A stretch of DNA of 64,000 nt from contig UQTU01000007.1 in NCBI GenBank assembly GCA_900544135.1, forward strand, positions 1 to 64,000, given 5' to 3'. The stretch is from an uncultured Collinsella sp. Its GTDB lineage: Bacteria > Actinomycetota > Coriobacteriia > Coriobacteriales > Coriobacteriaceae. The position numbers and the translations under genes were made by a program. Below the pieces are notes generated by a model. That model did no database searches and was not told the DNA's origin. It worked only from the letters and a program-made list of their open reading frames with translations. Positions 8,486-17,106 of the stretch are shown here, piece by piece; positions within the stretch are counted from its first letter, which is position 1; every line of letters begins with the position of its first letter.

Positions 8486-8748
8486 TAGGCGATCTCGGCG
8501 CGAGCGGCCTCGATAGCGCGTGTAAGCTGGTCGGCGCAGGAGGTCTTTTTCATACCGCAGGTATTACCAGCGAGAACCTCGATTACACGATCGGCAGGAG
8601 CACCCTCGACCAGCTTAGAGATAGCCTTGAGATTGCCGTTGCAGCCACCGGTAAACTCGACGCCCACCACCTTGTTGCCGTCATCGGACAGGTCAAGGTG
8701 GATATTGCGAGCGCATACGCCCTGAGGCTTGTAATCAAAACTAATCAT
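8485..8748 (-). CDS. TSCPD-domain protein (TIGR03905 type)
   Basis: This 87-residue protein has a four-cysteine pattern typical of the small TSCPD family: VCARNIH, FTGGCNGNL, AGNTCGMKKTSC and ADQL. The domain is also found at the end of some ribonucleotide reductases, where it is thought to bind metal. Stand-alone versions in anaerobes have no proven function. It is complete for its family and sits upstream of, and overlaps, the Tat lipoprotein gene. Confidence 0.88.
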   Translation of the reverse strand: MISFDYKPQGVCARNIHLDLSDDGNKVVGVEFTGGCNGNLKAISKLVEGAPADRVIEVLAGNTCGMKKTSCADQLTRAIEAARAEIA

Positions 8749-8861
8749 TGCGTTCCCCTCTCGTAAAGCAATTTCAGACGTCTATTATCCCCGTCCGAAC
8801 CGATAAAGTATCGCGGGCACCGATTCAACATTCCCCAATGCGCAAACCGGCAACAGCAATA

Positions 8862-10661
8862 CTAGCAATCTGCTTCCCGAGCGTGGACTTTTCGTTTCTC
8901 TTGATACATGTTGTGGTCAGCGATGTGGTAAATCTCGGTCAGTGTATAACCGGGTGCCTCTGCCGTCGCGACGCCAAACGACGCACTGACTGTCAGCACC
9001 TCATCGCTCGCAGCAGCAAGGCTGAGGCGAAGATCTTGCACTACTTCACATGCGGATTCGCGATCGGTGTGAGGGCAAATCAGCAAGAACTCGTCGCCAC
9101 CAATGCGCATAGGCACATATTTCTCGCCTGCCGCCCGCCTCAATACAGACGCCGTACGCCGTAGCAGCTCATCGCCCATTTCGTGACCGTAGAGATCGTT
9201 GATATGCTTGAGGAAATTGCAGTCCATCATGATCACACTCACGGGCAGGGACTCGTTCACCAGGTCGTCGCCAAGGGACTCAAGGTAATTTCTATTGCGA
9301 AGTCCCGTCAGCTTGTCCTGGAAAGAAAGCTCCTCGGCGCGCTTTGTCATCGAGATGTTATGCGTTGCCACGACGACCGATTCCAGTCGACCCCGCTCAT
9401 CGCGGCGCTGTGGAACAACCTGCAGCGAATACCACGTACCTCGGCAGTCTCGTACCTCGGCATCCAAGTACGGCACGCCCTCCATACGATCCCGAAGCGT
9501 CTTTATATCTAAGAGTTCCATGACCGCCTCGCGACTTTCGGGACTCACAATGTCTCGGCAAACCGTTGCAAAAAAGTCATATGCCTCGGAGTGCTCGGCA
9601 AATATCTTCGCCACCGATGGCGACATGTTAATCCCCTCGATCTCAAGCGTGTCGAGATGCAACAGGAGGGTCGACTCATACGTGGAACTGATGGCATTGA
9701 TGATGCCGAGCTGCTTGTCCTTTTCGGCCAAATTGCGACGATCGGCGACGATACGCACCAACAGCACTACAACCAAAAACACCAGGAACGCCAGTACGCC
9801 TGCAGTGATAAATGAAATCCTGCCCGACATGACCTCAGATTTGGGATAGAGCGCAAACAGGCGATAGTCCTTATACGCCGCACGCACGGCATACCAGGTA
9901 CTTCCCCGATATTCGACACGTGATAAGCCTTCGTCTTTCCAATCAATTCCGCTATCGGCAAGAAGCCGGGCGAGAGTTATATCGACGGTCGAATCGTTTG
10001 AAGAAACGATTTGTGCATCGCGCATCACGAACACCGTTGGGCTCTGATGGAATGTGTTGTTCACGAGCACGTCGGCGATCGTATACGAATAATCATCGGC
10101 GGGCTCGGGCGCAAGCGATCGATACCCCAGCGCTACGCCATCACCGTACGGAACAACACTCACGGCAAAGTCGACATCTCGACGCTCAACGACCGTCGAG
10201 TAGGACACCTTGGAGCCTCGGTACATCGATGCGACCGACGAACAGGCAAGCTCCTCTCGCCATAGCATCAGCGGATCGCGACCGTCGATATCGTAATGAG
10301 CGGCCATATGACCGTCGGCGTCCATGACCAACATTCCCGAAAGGTGCTCGGTATGGACGTACTCCTCGACGAGGTCATCGTTGACTTCAACGTGATCAGG
10401 TGGCAAGAACGTCGCAAACGACTCGAGCGCGGCATCCAAATTGTGCGTCGCCTCGGTTTTTCTTCCCTGTTCATATCGGTCATATTTTTCGCAGGCGTTT
10501 TTTAAAAACACCATGGTTTCCTGGCCAAACCCAAGCGTTTTATCGAGACAGCGATGCGTGCCGACCACATACAGCAGACCCAACAAAGCAGCGCTGGCCA
10601 CAACGCAGATAGCCACGGTGACTAATGCCTTTCGGCGTAAGCGGCGCTCATCATTTGTCAT
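8862..10661 (-). CDS. Membrane diguanylate cyclase with PAS-like and GGDEF domains
   Basis: This 599-residue protein has a membrane segment at about 12-32 and an extracytoplasmic sensor region of roughly 240 residues (Cache-like by position and length). A second membrane segment follows near 280-305. A PAS-like domain comes next, with ISMTKRAEELSFQDKLTGLRNR joining it to the GGDEF domain. The active-site loop reads IGGDEF, and SVIMMDCNFLKHINDLYGHEMGD and VSASFGVA are present, so cyclase activity is likely. No RxxD inhibitory site is seen five residues before the loop. Its ATG overlaps the stop of the binding-protein gene (ATGA), so the upstream solute-binding protein probably works with this sensor. 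Confidence 0.93.
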   Translation of the reverse strand: MTNDERRLRRKALVTVAICVVASAALLGLLYVVGTHRCLDKTLGFGQETMVFLKNACEKYDRYEQGRKTEATHNLDAALESFATFLPPDHVEVNDDLVEEYVHTEHLSGMLVMDADGHMAAHYDIDGRDPLMLWREELACSSVASMYRGSKVSYSTVVERRDVDFAVSVVPYGDGVALGYRSLAPEPADDYSYTIADVLVNNTFHQSPTVFVMRDAQIVSSNDSTVDITLARLLADSGIDWKDEGLSRVEYRGSTWYAVRAAYKDYRLFALYPKSEVMSGRISFITAGVLAFLVFLVVVLLVRIVADRRNLAEKDKQLGIINAISSTYESTLLLHLDTLEIEGINMSPSVAKIFAEHSEAYDFFATVCRDIVSPESREAVMELLDIKTLRDRMEGVPYLDAEVRDCRGTWYSLQVVPQRRDERGRLESVVVATHNISMTKRAEELSFQDKLTGLRNRNYLESLGDDLVNESLPVSVIMMDCNFLKHINDLYGHEMGDELLRRTASVLRRAAGEKYVPMRIGGDEFLLICPHTDRESACEVVQDLRLSLAAASDEVLTVSASFGVATAEAPGYTLTEIYHIADHNMYQEKRKVHAREADC

Positions 10662-11530
10662 GATTCCGCTCCTTGCCCGTCCGTCGTCGCCCCCGCCTTG
10701 TACTTGCCCACAATGCGCCCAATCGTGCCATCTCGATCCATCTCGAACAGCACGGTATTGAGGTTTTTGACGTACTCCCCCTCATAGCTGTCCTTAAACG
10801 CGACGCCAAGGTCAACCGTCATAACGTTGTCGGCAAACACGCGATACAGGCCGGGATACTGAGCGCCAAGGCAATCAAGCGACCGAGCGTCCGCCATCCA
10901 ACAGTCAACATACCCCTTGACGAGGGCGGCTTTGCAAAGTTCGGCAGAGCCATATGATTTGATGTTCACGTCCGGCGATATTTCCAGATCGCCTGCAAGC
11001 AATCGGCGTTCACTCACCGAACCGGCAATCACCGCAACAGTCTTGCTGCCATCGAGATACGCCAAGGACTTGATACCACTCGTTTTCTTGGCGGCAACCG
11101 AAACCGTCACGGTTAGATACGGCTCGGTCCAGTAATAATCGTCTTCGCGATAACAGGGCGAATAGTCGCACCACAGACAATCGATATCGCCGTTTTTGAG
11201 CAGGCGATCACGATCATTCCAAGATATGTCAATGAATTGCGGCTTGATTCCCGCACGCTTGCAGGCCTCGCGGGCGATATCGATATCGATACCGGCGTAA
11301 TCGCCCGCGATATCGGTATACACATAGGGATCGTTATCCGTAACGCCGATTTTGAGCACAGGGAGATCTTTATCGGCTTCGCTCGATGAGGTAAAGCTGC
11401 TTCGAACGGCATACGTCAGGGCGACCGCACAAACGGCAACAAGGAGTATGAGCACGGACGAGACGATAGCGCCTCGTTTGATACGTCTGGGCACACGACT
11501 CTTTTCATCGAAACAGCAGATAAGGTTCAT
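10658..11530 (-). CDS. Membrane-anchored solute-binding protein (SBP_bac_3)
   Basis: After a basic N-terminus (RVPRRIKRGA) there is one membrane segment, then an extracytoplasmic amino-acid-type binding domain: KIGVTDNDPYVYTD, GDYAGIDIDIAREACKRAGI, then DIDCLWCDYSPCYRE and a second lobe ending MDRDGTIGRIVGKYK. No transporter genes are nearby. The gene overlaps the GGDEF gene by four bases, which argues for ligand sensing rather than import. The frame opens with TTG at 11587 but that codon lies inside a terminator hairpin, so I take ATG 11530 (MNLICCF), although its ribosome binding site is weak. Confidence 0.85.
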   Translation of the reverse strand: MNLICCFDEKSRVPRRIKRGAIVSSVLILLVAVCAVALTYAVRSSFTSSSEADKDLPVLKIGVTDNDPYVYTDIAGDYAGIDIDIAREACKRAGIKPQFIDISWNDRDRLLKNGDIDCLWCDYSPCYREDDYYWTEPYLTVTVSVAAKKTSGIKSLAYLDGSKTVAVIAGSVSERRLLAGDLEISPDVNIKSYGSAELCKAALVKGYVDCWMADARSLDCLGAQYPGLYRVFADNVMTVDLGVAFKDSYEGEYVKNLNTVLFEMDRDGTIGRIVGKYKAGATTDGQGAES

Positions 11531-11565
11531 TTTATTACCAGGGGGCCAGTGCAACAGCGAAAAAA

Positions 11566-11592
11566 GCGCCTTGCCCAAGGCGGGCAAGGCGC
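11566..11592 (-). terminator. Terminator after the Ig-like surface protein and purB remnant
   Basis: Eleven-base arms gcgccttgccc (11566-11576) and gggcaaggcgc (11582-11592) form a hairpin; on the minus strand it is followed by TTTTTT. Confidence 0.9.
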
Positions 11593-11637
11593 CAATGGTT
11601 GAAATGTATCCGTAAGCGGTCGAATTAGGTCAACCCT

Positions 11638-11691
11638 ACTCGAAGCTCAGCTGCTCCAGGCGATCGAAGACCGTGTCGATGCGGGTGACGA
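11638..11691 (-). pseudogene. Duplicated 3' tail of purB
   Basis: The minus strand encodes TRIDTVFDRLEQLSFE followed by TAG, nearly identical to the C-terminus of the intact adenylosuccinate lyase at 15351 (TRIDTVFDRLEQLEF). At base level 11649-11688 matches 15361-15400 at 38 of 40 positions. Only the tail is present. It begins a few bases after the stop of the surface-protein gene and is followed by its own terminator, so a purB tail stands on each side of that gene. Confidence 0.85.
11649..11688 (-). repeat. Direct repeat, distal copy (purB tail)
   Basis: This 40-base sequence matches 15361-15400 with two mismatches, in the same orientation, 3.7 kb away. Together they bracket the Ig-like surface protein gene and its promoter. 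Confidence 0.85.
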
Positions 11692-11701
11692 GCGGGGTAC
11701 C

Positions 11702-14700
11702 CTAACGCTCGAAACGTTTACGCATAAGAGCGAAAGCGATCAGCGAAGCGCCGGCAACGGCCATAATAAAGGCGACAGCAAGGGCCTGGTCGCCCGTATT
11801 GGCGAGCGCGCCCTTAGTAGCCTTAACAGACTTTTTGGTCACCTTAGTCGTCGTCTGCTGACTAGGCTGGGACGGCGTCACGGGCTGCGTAGGCTGAACC
11901 GGCTCACCATTGGCCTCCTCGCCCGTCACCACGTACGTCGAGAAGTGGCTCGTGCGGAAGCAAAGGTAGTCGCCCTCGGTCCACGTATCCATAGCCTGAG
12001 TGGAACCATCCTCGGCAACGTAGAGCACCTTGAGATTGGTGAGCGCCTTCATGGCTGCGGTCATCTTGACACGAACGATGAAGGACATGCCATCGAAGTC
12101 CTCGATAACCTCGCCATTCTTGAGAAGCTTGATATCGAGCTTTTCGGCAACCTTGGTAGCCCCCTGCTCAAGGCCGGAAATCGTAGCATTGGCGGCGTCG
12201 GTAAGATTTGTCGGTTCCTCGACCACAAGAGAGATGCTGTTGTTCTGGGCAATGCCGGCAGCGGCATTGTTCTCGGCGCTTACGCTAACGTCCGTTCCGT
12301 CGCTACCTGCAACACCCGCAATGGTCCTCGCCGCTACAGTAACGGTACAGGTCATTGTTTTGTCACCACAGGTGACGGTGATCGTGGCGGTACCGGCCTT
12401 AAGCGGCGTCACGACGCCGTCTTTGACCGTAGCGATCGACGAGTCGCTGGAGGTCCATCTCACCGTCGTATCGTCTGCATCGGCAGGACTCACCGTTGCG
12501 GAGAGCTTTGCGGAGGCATCACCGACGGTAAAGGACAGGCTCGTCTTGTCGAGCTCGACTTTCTGGACGGGGTTGGTCACGGTCACCGAGACGGTTTGGG
12601 AGAGCGACTCTGCAGTGATGACAAATGAGCCAGAACCGGTCTTGAGGGCGGTAACGGTGTAGGAGCCATCGCCGTTGTCGACAACCTTAAACGCCTTCGA
12701 AGCGGCCGTGTCATCCAGAGCAAGCTTGGTCTCGTCGACCTCACCCGCAAGGGCTCCAACAAGAGAAACCTTCACGGTGCCCTCTTCGCCCTTCTTAAGG
12801 TTAAGAGCGGTCTGGTCGACCGTAAGGTTCGTTGCGGGATTAGAGACGGTCACCGCGCAATCCTGAGAATAGACGCCGTCTTCAGTCGAAACGGTGATGG
12901 TTGCGGCGCCCTTGGAGACAGCCGTCACCTTTCCGGTTTGATCGACCGTAGCGACGCTCTCATTGCTGGACTTCCAAACAACTGTCTGGTTAGCCTCCGC
13001 GGGAACGACCGCCGCCTTAAGCTGCTCGGTTGCAGCGCCCGCAAGCGCGACCTTCTGCTTATCGAGCGTGATGCCCGTAGCAGGCTGAATAACGGTCACC
13101 TTGCACGTGGCGCTATACTCGCCGTCCTCAGTGGTAACGGTGATCGTGGCAGCACCGGCCTTGACCGGGGTCACGACGCCGTCCGCAACCGTGGCGACCT
13201 CCGGGTCGCTCGAAGACCAGGACACATTCTTATTCGTTGCATTGTTGGGCTCAACCGTTGCGGTCAACGTCGAGGGCTCACCGCCCACAGCAAGCTTAAG
13301 ATTCGACGCGCTGAGGCTGACGCCCGAGACCTTTACGACCGGAGTGGTTACCGTAATTGTATCCGTGGTTGCAGAGACCCCATCAACCGTTGCCGTGATC
13401 GTGGCATCACCGTCACCGACAGCGGTAACAAGACCGCTAGCGTCGACGGTAAGGACGCTCTCGTTGGAAGAGGACCAAACAACCTGGCTGGCCTTGTCAT
13501 CAGGGGAGACCTTTGCCTTCAACTGCTGAGTCGTGCCCTTGTCCATAGATGTTGAGTAACCATCCGTAATGGAGACCGTAGTTTTTACAGGTTCCTCGCC
13601 CGGCTTGACGACGTGAACGGTCATAGTGTCGCAGAGACGACCACCCAAGTACATTGAAACCGTTGCATCGCCGTAACTATGAGGCACTAAATACCCCAAG
13701 TAACTGCCACCACTAAACATCGGTCCTTTTACCTCGAGGACATCGGGATTATCTGAAGTGAAAGAATACTTTGCGCCGGCATAGGAGTCCATCAATTCCT
13801 CAGCGCTTTTGCTCAGCACGCCCTTTGGATATTCAAACCCCCTGTCACATTCCAGCCAAAGCCAATCTTTGGATATACTATCTGAACTGACCTCACAGGG
13901 AAATGCATAATCGCTCGACACAAACTTAGCCTTCGAAAGGCTCACTTCCGCAGGGTCGACAACCTTTATCTCAAAGGGATGGTCATTGCCAAGGCCATCA
14001 CGAGCATGAGCCTTAACGGTGCCAGGCTTTATTGCCTTAAACGAGTTTTCACCATCGATAAGCTCAACGAAATCGTTGCTTTCCAGAGAATAGGTTACAG
14101 CGCCAAAGTCCGCACCCCAATGTGCGCGCTGGCATGCCTTCAGTACTTCATTTGGAGAAACGTTGAGAATGGCAGTCAGATAATAGCTGTCCCCAACCAG
14201 CATCTTTTGCTTTTTGTTCCCACGCTCATTGAATCCGGGCTCCTGATTCTCGGTTACAACATCACATAGCTTCTTCGTCTCAACTTCACCGTTGCAATAG
14301 TCGACAAGAACCTTGGCCTCTTTAGCATCTTTCGACAACGCCTCGAGTTGCAAAGAAGCGCTTAGCTCGGAAGTTCCATATGATGAATAATTCGAATTCA
14401 CCCTTGCCTGGACTTTGGAATCCTTTGAGGGGTCTTCCTTAATAACAAAATATGTGGCCGCACGGCTCTCGTCCACGGGACGAACGTCAACTCTCCCCTC
14501 TAGTAATGCATAATGCGTGTTCCCGCATTTTTGCGGACAATCATCCGTGTAACCCAGCGTCGCGGTGTTTGCCGTCGCACCAGATTGGTCGTAAGAAACG
14601 AAACTGACCTTAATTGGATTGACTTTAGCCACACTTTTAATCTTAAGAGAACCGTTTAAACTCTCGTCGGTCTTGCTCTTCAGGGTTATAGTCGTTGTGC

Positions 14701-15052
14701 CAACTTTGGTGGGGCTAATTGTCAATACCCAACTATGTGACTCATAACTTACCTTAGCGATATCCTCGTCAGACGATGTGATATCGATATCGCTAGGGTC
14801 AATGTGCGCCCATTCGTGATTTTTATTAAAAAAGGAAAGCCTTCCTTTCACCGTCTGTCCAACAGCGACATCAAATTCTGACCACACATCGCCTGTAGAC
14901 GAATCGTATGGGAGAAACGATGCACCCATGGAACCGTCCTGCGACTCCAGCATGACAGCATCCGCATGCGGGGCGGCCACCGTCAGCCCAAACGTTGCCG
15001 CCGTTAAAGCAACACAGATGCCTGCGGCTATCCTCCAAAACCCTTTTCTCAT
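11702..15052 (-). CDS. Large Ig-like (Big_2) cell-wall-anchored surface protein
   Basis: About 1116 residues. A signal peptide (MRKGFWRIAAGICVALTAAT, cleavage near PHADA) is followed by a roughly 470-residue unique N-terminal region with several Cys. Four Big_2 repeats follow, each with the pattern WSSSN/D-x-x-VATV-x-G-x-VTAV-x-x-G-x-ATITV; a divergent module lies between repeats three and four. Then come a distal domain ending HFSTYVVTG, a Pro/Thr/Gln linker, LANTG as sorting motif, a membrane segment and RKRFER. The protein should be sortase-linked, with the N-terminal region displayed. The DNA of the N-terminal region is visibly richer in A and T than the repeats, so the gene looks mosaic. 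I start at ATG 15052 for a clean signal peptide; GTG 15097 is the alternative. Transcription probably depends on the G10-containing promoter. Confidence 0.88.
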   Translation of the reverse strand: MRKGFWRIAAGICVALTAATFGLTVAAPHADAVMLESQDGSMGASFLPYDSSTGDVWSEFDVAVGQTVKGRLSFFNKNHEWAHIDPSDIDITSSDEDIAKVSYESHSWVLTISPTKVGTTTITLKSKTDESLNGSLKIKSVAKVNPIKVSFVSYDQSGATANTATLGYTDDCPQKCGNTHYALLEGRVDVRPVDESRAATYFVIKEDPSKDSKVQARVNSNYSSYGTSELSASLQLEALSKDAKEAKVLVDYCNGEVETKKLCDVVTENQEPGFNERGNKKQKMLVGDSYYLTAILNVSPNEVLKACQRAHWGADFGAVTYSLESNDFVELIDGENSFKAIKPGTVKAHARDGLGNDHPFEIKVVDPAEVSLSKAKFVSSDYAFPCEVSSDSISKDWLWLECDRGFEYPKGVLSKSAEELMDSYAGAKYSFTSDNPDVLEVKGPMFSGGSYLGYLVPHSYGDATVSMYLGGRLCDTMTVHVVKPGEEPVKTTVSITDGYSTSMDKGTTQQLKAKVSPDDKASQVVWSSSNESVLTVDASGLVTAVGDGDATITATVDGVSATTDTITVTTPVVKVSGVSLSASNLKLAVGGEPSTLTATVEPNNATNKNVSWSSSDPEVATVADGVVTPVKAGAATITVTTEDGEYSATCKVTVIQPATGITLDKQKVALAGAATEQLKAAVVPAEANQTVVWKSSNESVATVDQTGKVTAVSKGAATITVSTEDGVYSQDCAVTVSNPATNLTVDQTALNLKKGEEGTVKVSLVGALAGEVDETKLALDDTAASKAFKVVDNGDGSYTVTALKTGSGSFVITAESLSQTVSVTVTNPVQKVELDKTSLSFTVGDASAKLSATVSPADADDTTVRWTSSDSSIATVKDGVVTPLKAGTATITVTCGDKTMTCTVTVAARTIAGVAGSDGTDVSVSAENNAAAGIAQNNSISLVVEEPTNLTDAANATISGLEQGATKVAEKLDIKLLKNGEVIEDFDGMSFIVRVKMTAAMKALTNLKVLYVAEDGSTQAMDTWTEGDYLCFRTSHFSTYVVTGEEANGEPVQPTQPVTPSQPSQQTTTKVTKKSVKATKGALANTGDQALAVAFIMAVAGASLIAFALMRKRFER

Positions 15053-15114
15053 TCCCCTAAGTCCAATCTCTCGTGAAAAAACGCAGCATTCTCCCACACC
15101 TTAAAATTGGCTTA

Positions 15115-15145
15115 AGGATACCCCCCCCCCGACTGAGACTGGCAA
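15115..15145 (-). promoter_or_regulatory. Candidate phase-variable promoter with G10 spacer
   Basis: On the minus strand TTGCCA (15140-15145) and TATCCT (15115-15120) are separated by 19 bases, ten of which are an unbroken G run (15121-15130). Losing two G would give the optimal 17-base spacing. It lies 18 bases before GTG 15097 and 63 bases before ATG 15052 of the surface-protein gene. Confidence 0.6.
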
Positions 15146-15242
15146 GCTAGTGTTTGTCGGAAGAGTCAAATTATCGGCAAGCGATGCTCCCGCATCATAA
15201 AATCGCCTGTTGAAGTGAAGCTTTCCCGACACTCTTACGCAA

Positions 15243-15278
15243 AAGCCCCGTTGGTAAAACGGGTTACCAACGGGGCTT
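15243..15278 (-). terminator. Terminator of purB
   Basis: Perfect 15-base arms aagccccgttggtaa and ttaccaacggggctt form a hairpin; on the minus strand it is followed by TTTT. It insulates purB from the downstream surface-protein gene. Confidence 0.92.
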
Positions 15279-15350
15279 GGGCTAGAAAGTCATACATCAA
15301 CTGGGACCAAAAGAAAACTAATTGGTTTGATTGCGTCCCAAATCGATCAA

Positions 15351-16694
15351 TTAGAACTCGAGCTGCTCCAAGCGATCGAAGACTGTGTCGATGCGGGTGA
15401 GGAAGTCCCACGGATCAAAAATCTCGTCGAGTTTCTCCTGGCTGACGGTGCAGCGCGGATCGGCCTCGAGACGCTCCTTAAAGGTGGGGCCGGAGACACA
15501 ATCCTGCACCTCGTGCCAGGTAGCCATGGCGTTTTCCTGCACGATAGCATAGGCATCCTCGCGGGTGATGCCCGTGTCGACGAGGGCAAGGAGCACCTTA
15601 GAGGAGAAGATGAGGCCGCGAGTCTTGTTGAGGTTGGCCATCATGCGAGCCGGATACAGCTGCAGGCCGTCGATAACGCGGATGAGGCACTGGAACATGT
15701 GGTCGAGCGCGATGAAACTATCGGCCTGGGCGACGCGCTCGGCAGAGGAGTGCGAAATGTCACGCTCGTGCCACAGGGCGACGTTGTCGAAGGCGACCTG
15801 GGCGTTGGACTTTACGACGCGCGACAGGCCGCAGACCTTCTCCATGGTGATGGGGTTGCGCTTGTGCGGCATGGCGGAGCTGCCCTTTTGACCCTTGCGG
15901 AACGGCTCCTCGGCCTCGAGCGTATCGGTCTTCTGCAGGTTGCGAACCTCGGTAGCGATGCGCTCGCAGGTGGCCGCGGTGGTGGCGAGAACGCCGGCAA
16001 GGTAGGCATGGTGATCGCGGCTGATGACCTGCGTGGACAGCGGGTCGTGAACCAGGCCCAGGTGCTCGCAGACATATTCCTCGACAAACGGCTCGATGGA
16101 GCTGTAGGTGCCGACAGCGCCCGAGATGGCACCAAAGGCAACGTTCTTGCGGGCATCCTCAAGACGGTCCAGATCGCGCTTGAGCTCCCAGGCCCAAGAG
16201 CCAAACTTCATGCCGAAGGTCATCGGCTCGGCGTGGATGCCATGAGTGCGGCCGGCACAGAGCGTATTGCGCTCCTCAAAGGCGCGACGCTTGCAAATCT
16301 CGCCGAGCTTCTTGACGTCCTCGATGATCAAGTCGCAGGCCTGGGTGAGCTGGTAGCACAGAGCCGTGTCGCCCAGATCGGAGCTGGTCATGCCATAGTG
16401 AACCCAGCGGCTGGGCTTGGGGTCGCCCTCGGGCACATCGGCGTCGATGTACTCCTTCATGTTGGTAAGGAAGGCAATAACGTCGTGGCGCGTGACTTCC
16501 TCGATCTCGTCGACCTTTGCCTTCTCAAAGTTGGCGTGGTCGCGGATCCACTGGGCTTCGTCTTTAGAAATGCCGATCTTACCGAGCTCCGCCTGGGCCT
16601 CGCAGGCCAGAACCTCGATCTCCTGCCAAATGGCGTACTTGTTCTCGAGGGAGAAGATGTGTCCCATCTCCGGGCGGGTATAGCGATCGATCAT
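15351..16694 (-). CDS. purB: Adenylosuccinate lyase
   Basis: This enzyme cleaves SAICAR to AICAR and adenylosuccinate to AMP, releasing fumarate. Of 447 residues, diagnostic parts are RYTRPEMGHIFSLENKYAIW at the start, the substrate-loop segment TSSDLGDTALCYQLT, AGRTHGIHAEPMTFG with the catalytic His, and the signature loop KGSSAMPHKRNPITMEKVCG. All active-site motifs are present. I choose ATG 16694 because AAGGAG lies six bases before it; the longer frame has no such site. A second copy of its last 40 bases lies at 11649-11688. A strong terminator follows. Confidence 0.98.
   Translation of the reverse strand: MIDRYTRPEMGHIFSLENKYAIWQEIEVLACEAQAELGKIGISKDEAQWIRDHANFEKAKVDEIEEVTRHDVIAFLTNMKEYIDADVPEGDPKPSRWVHYGMTSSDLGDTALCYQLTQACDLIIEDVKKLGEICKRRAFEERNTLCAGRTHGIHAEPMTFGMKFGSWAWELKRDLDRLEDARKNVAFGAISGAVGTYSSIEPFVEEYVCEHLGLVHDPLSTQVISRDHHAYLAGVLATTAATCERIATEVRNLQKTDTLEAEEPFRKGQKGSSAMPHKRNPITMEKVCGLSRVVKSNAQVAFDNVALWHERDISHSSAERVAQADSFIALDHMFQCLIRVIDGLQLYPARMMANLNKTRGLIFSSKVLLALVDTGITREDAYAIVQENAMATWHEVQDCVSGPTFKERLEADPRCTVSQEKLDEIFDPWDFLTRIDTVFDRLEQLEF
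15361..15400 (-). repeat. Direct repeat, proximal copy (purB 3' end)
   Basis: This is the end of the intact purB gene and matches 11649-11688 at 38 of 40 bases in direct orientation. Confidence 0.85.
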
Positions 16695-16796
16695 AGCGGC
16701 TCCTTTTTGGTTATTGGCACGTTGGTCGTAACCCAACCATTGTACCGTGCGCAGGTGCAAGTATGGGCAGCAGGCATGAACCTAACATTTTGGAAT

Positions 16797-16988
16797 TGGA
16801 GCGGGCATGGGGACATCCGCGTATTTGCTTCGCAAATCCGCACCGGCTGCGGTCGCCTATCGGCGACCTTGCCTGCTCGCTATAAACGCTTCGCGTTTAT
16901 TTAACGCTCGCACCCTGTCGGGTTCGAGTCCCGGCACTTTATTGAAAAAAGCACGGCACCGTGATGGTGCCGTGCTTGTGCTCTTAAC
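16797..16988. repeat. tRNA-Gly 3'-end duplication with hairpin cluster and T-arm mimic
   Basis: Bases 16797-16807 (tggagcgggca) repeat the tRNA-Gly 3' end at 16989-16999. Between them lie three hairpins: atttgcttcgcaaat, ggtcgcctatcggcgacc and aaacgcttcgcgttt. A T-arm-like cgggttcgagtcccgg follows, and then the tRNA terminator. The part order matches the tRNA-Lys flank at 1596-1770, although most of the hairpin sequence differs. Confidence 0.6.
16951..16975 (-). terminator. Terminator of tRNA-Gly
   Basis: Perfect ten-base arms gcacggcacc and ggtgccgtgc form a hairpin; on the minus strand it is followed by TTTTTT. Confidence 0.9.
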
Positions 16989-17063
16989 TGGAGCGGGCAA
17001 CGGGACTCGAACCCGCGAGTGTCAGCTTGGGAAGCTGATGCCTTACCACTTGGCGATGCCCGC
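16989..17063 (-). tRNA. tRNA-Gly (anticodon TCC)
   Basis: This is a 75-nt cloverleaf with encoded CCA: acceptor GCGGGCA with TGCCCGC, D-arm GCCAAGTGGTAAGGC, anticodon stem CAGCT/AGCTG with TCC in the loop, and T-arm CGGGTTCGAGTCCCG. Confidence 0.96.
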
Positions 17064-17076
17064 TTGTGTGTTGGCT

Positions 17077-17106
17077 AGTATAACGCGGTTGTCTTGTTCG
17101 ATACAA
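17077..17106 (-). promoter_or_regulatory. tRNA-Gly promoter
   Basis: The minus strand has TTGTAT (17101-17106), an 18-base spacer and TATACT (17077-17082), 13 bases before the tRNA. The rest of the 17107-17360 gap shows no gene and should hold the promoter of the 17361 gene, which I could not pin down. Confidence 0.65.

Noticed and set aside
11531..11587. Upstream TTG start for the solute-binding protein
   Set aside because: The codon lies inside a strong terminator hairpin, so the longer start is very unlikely.
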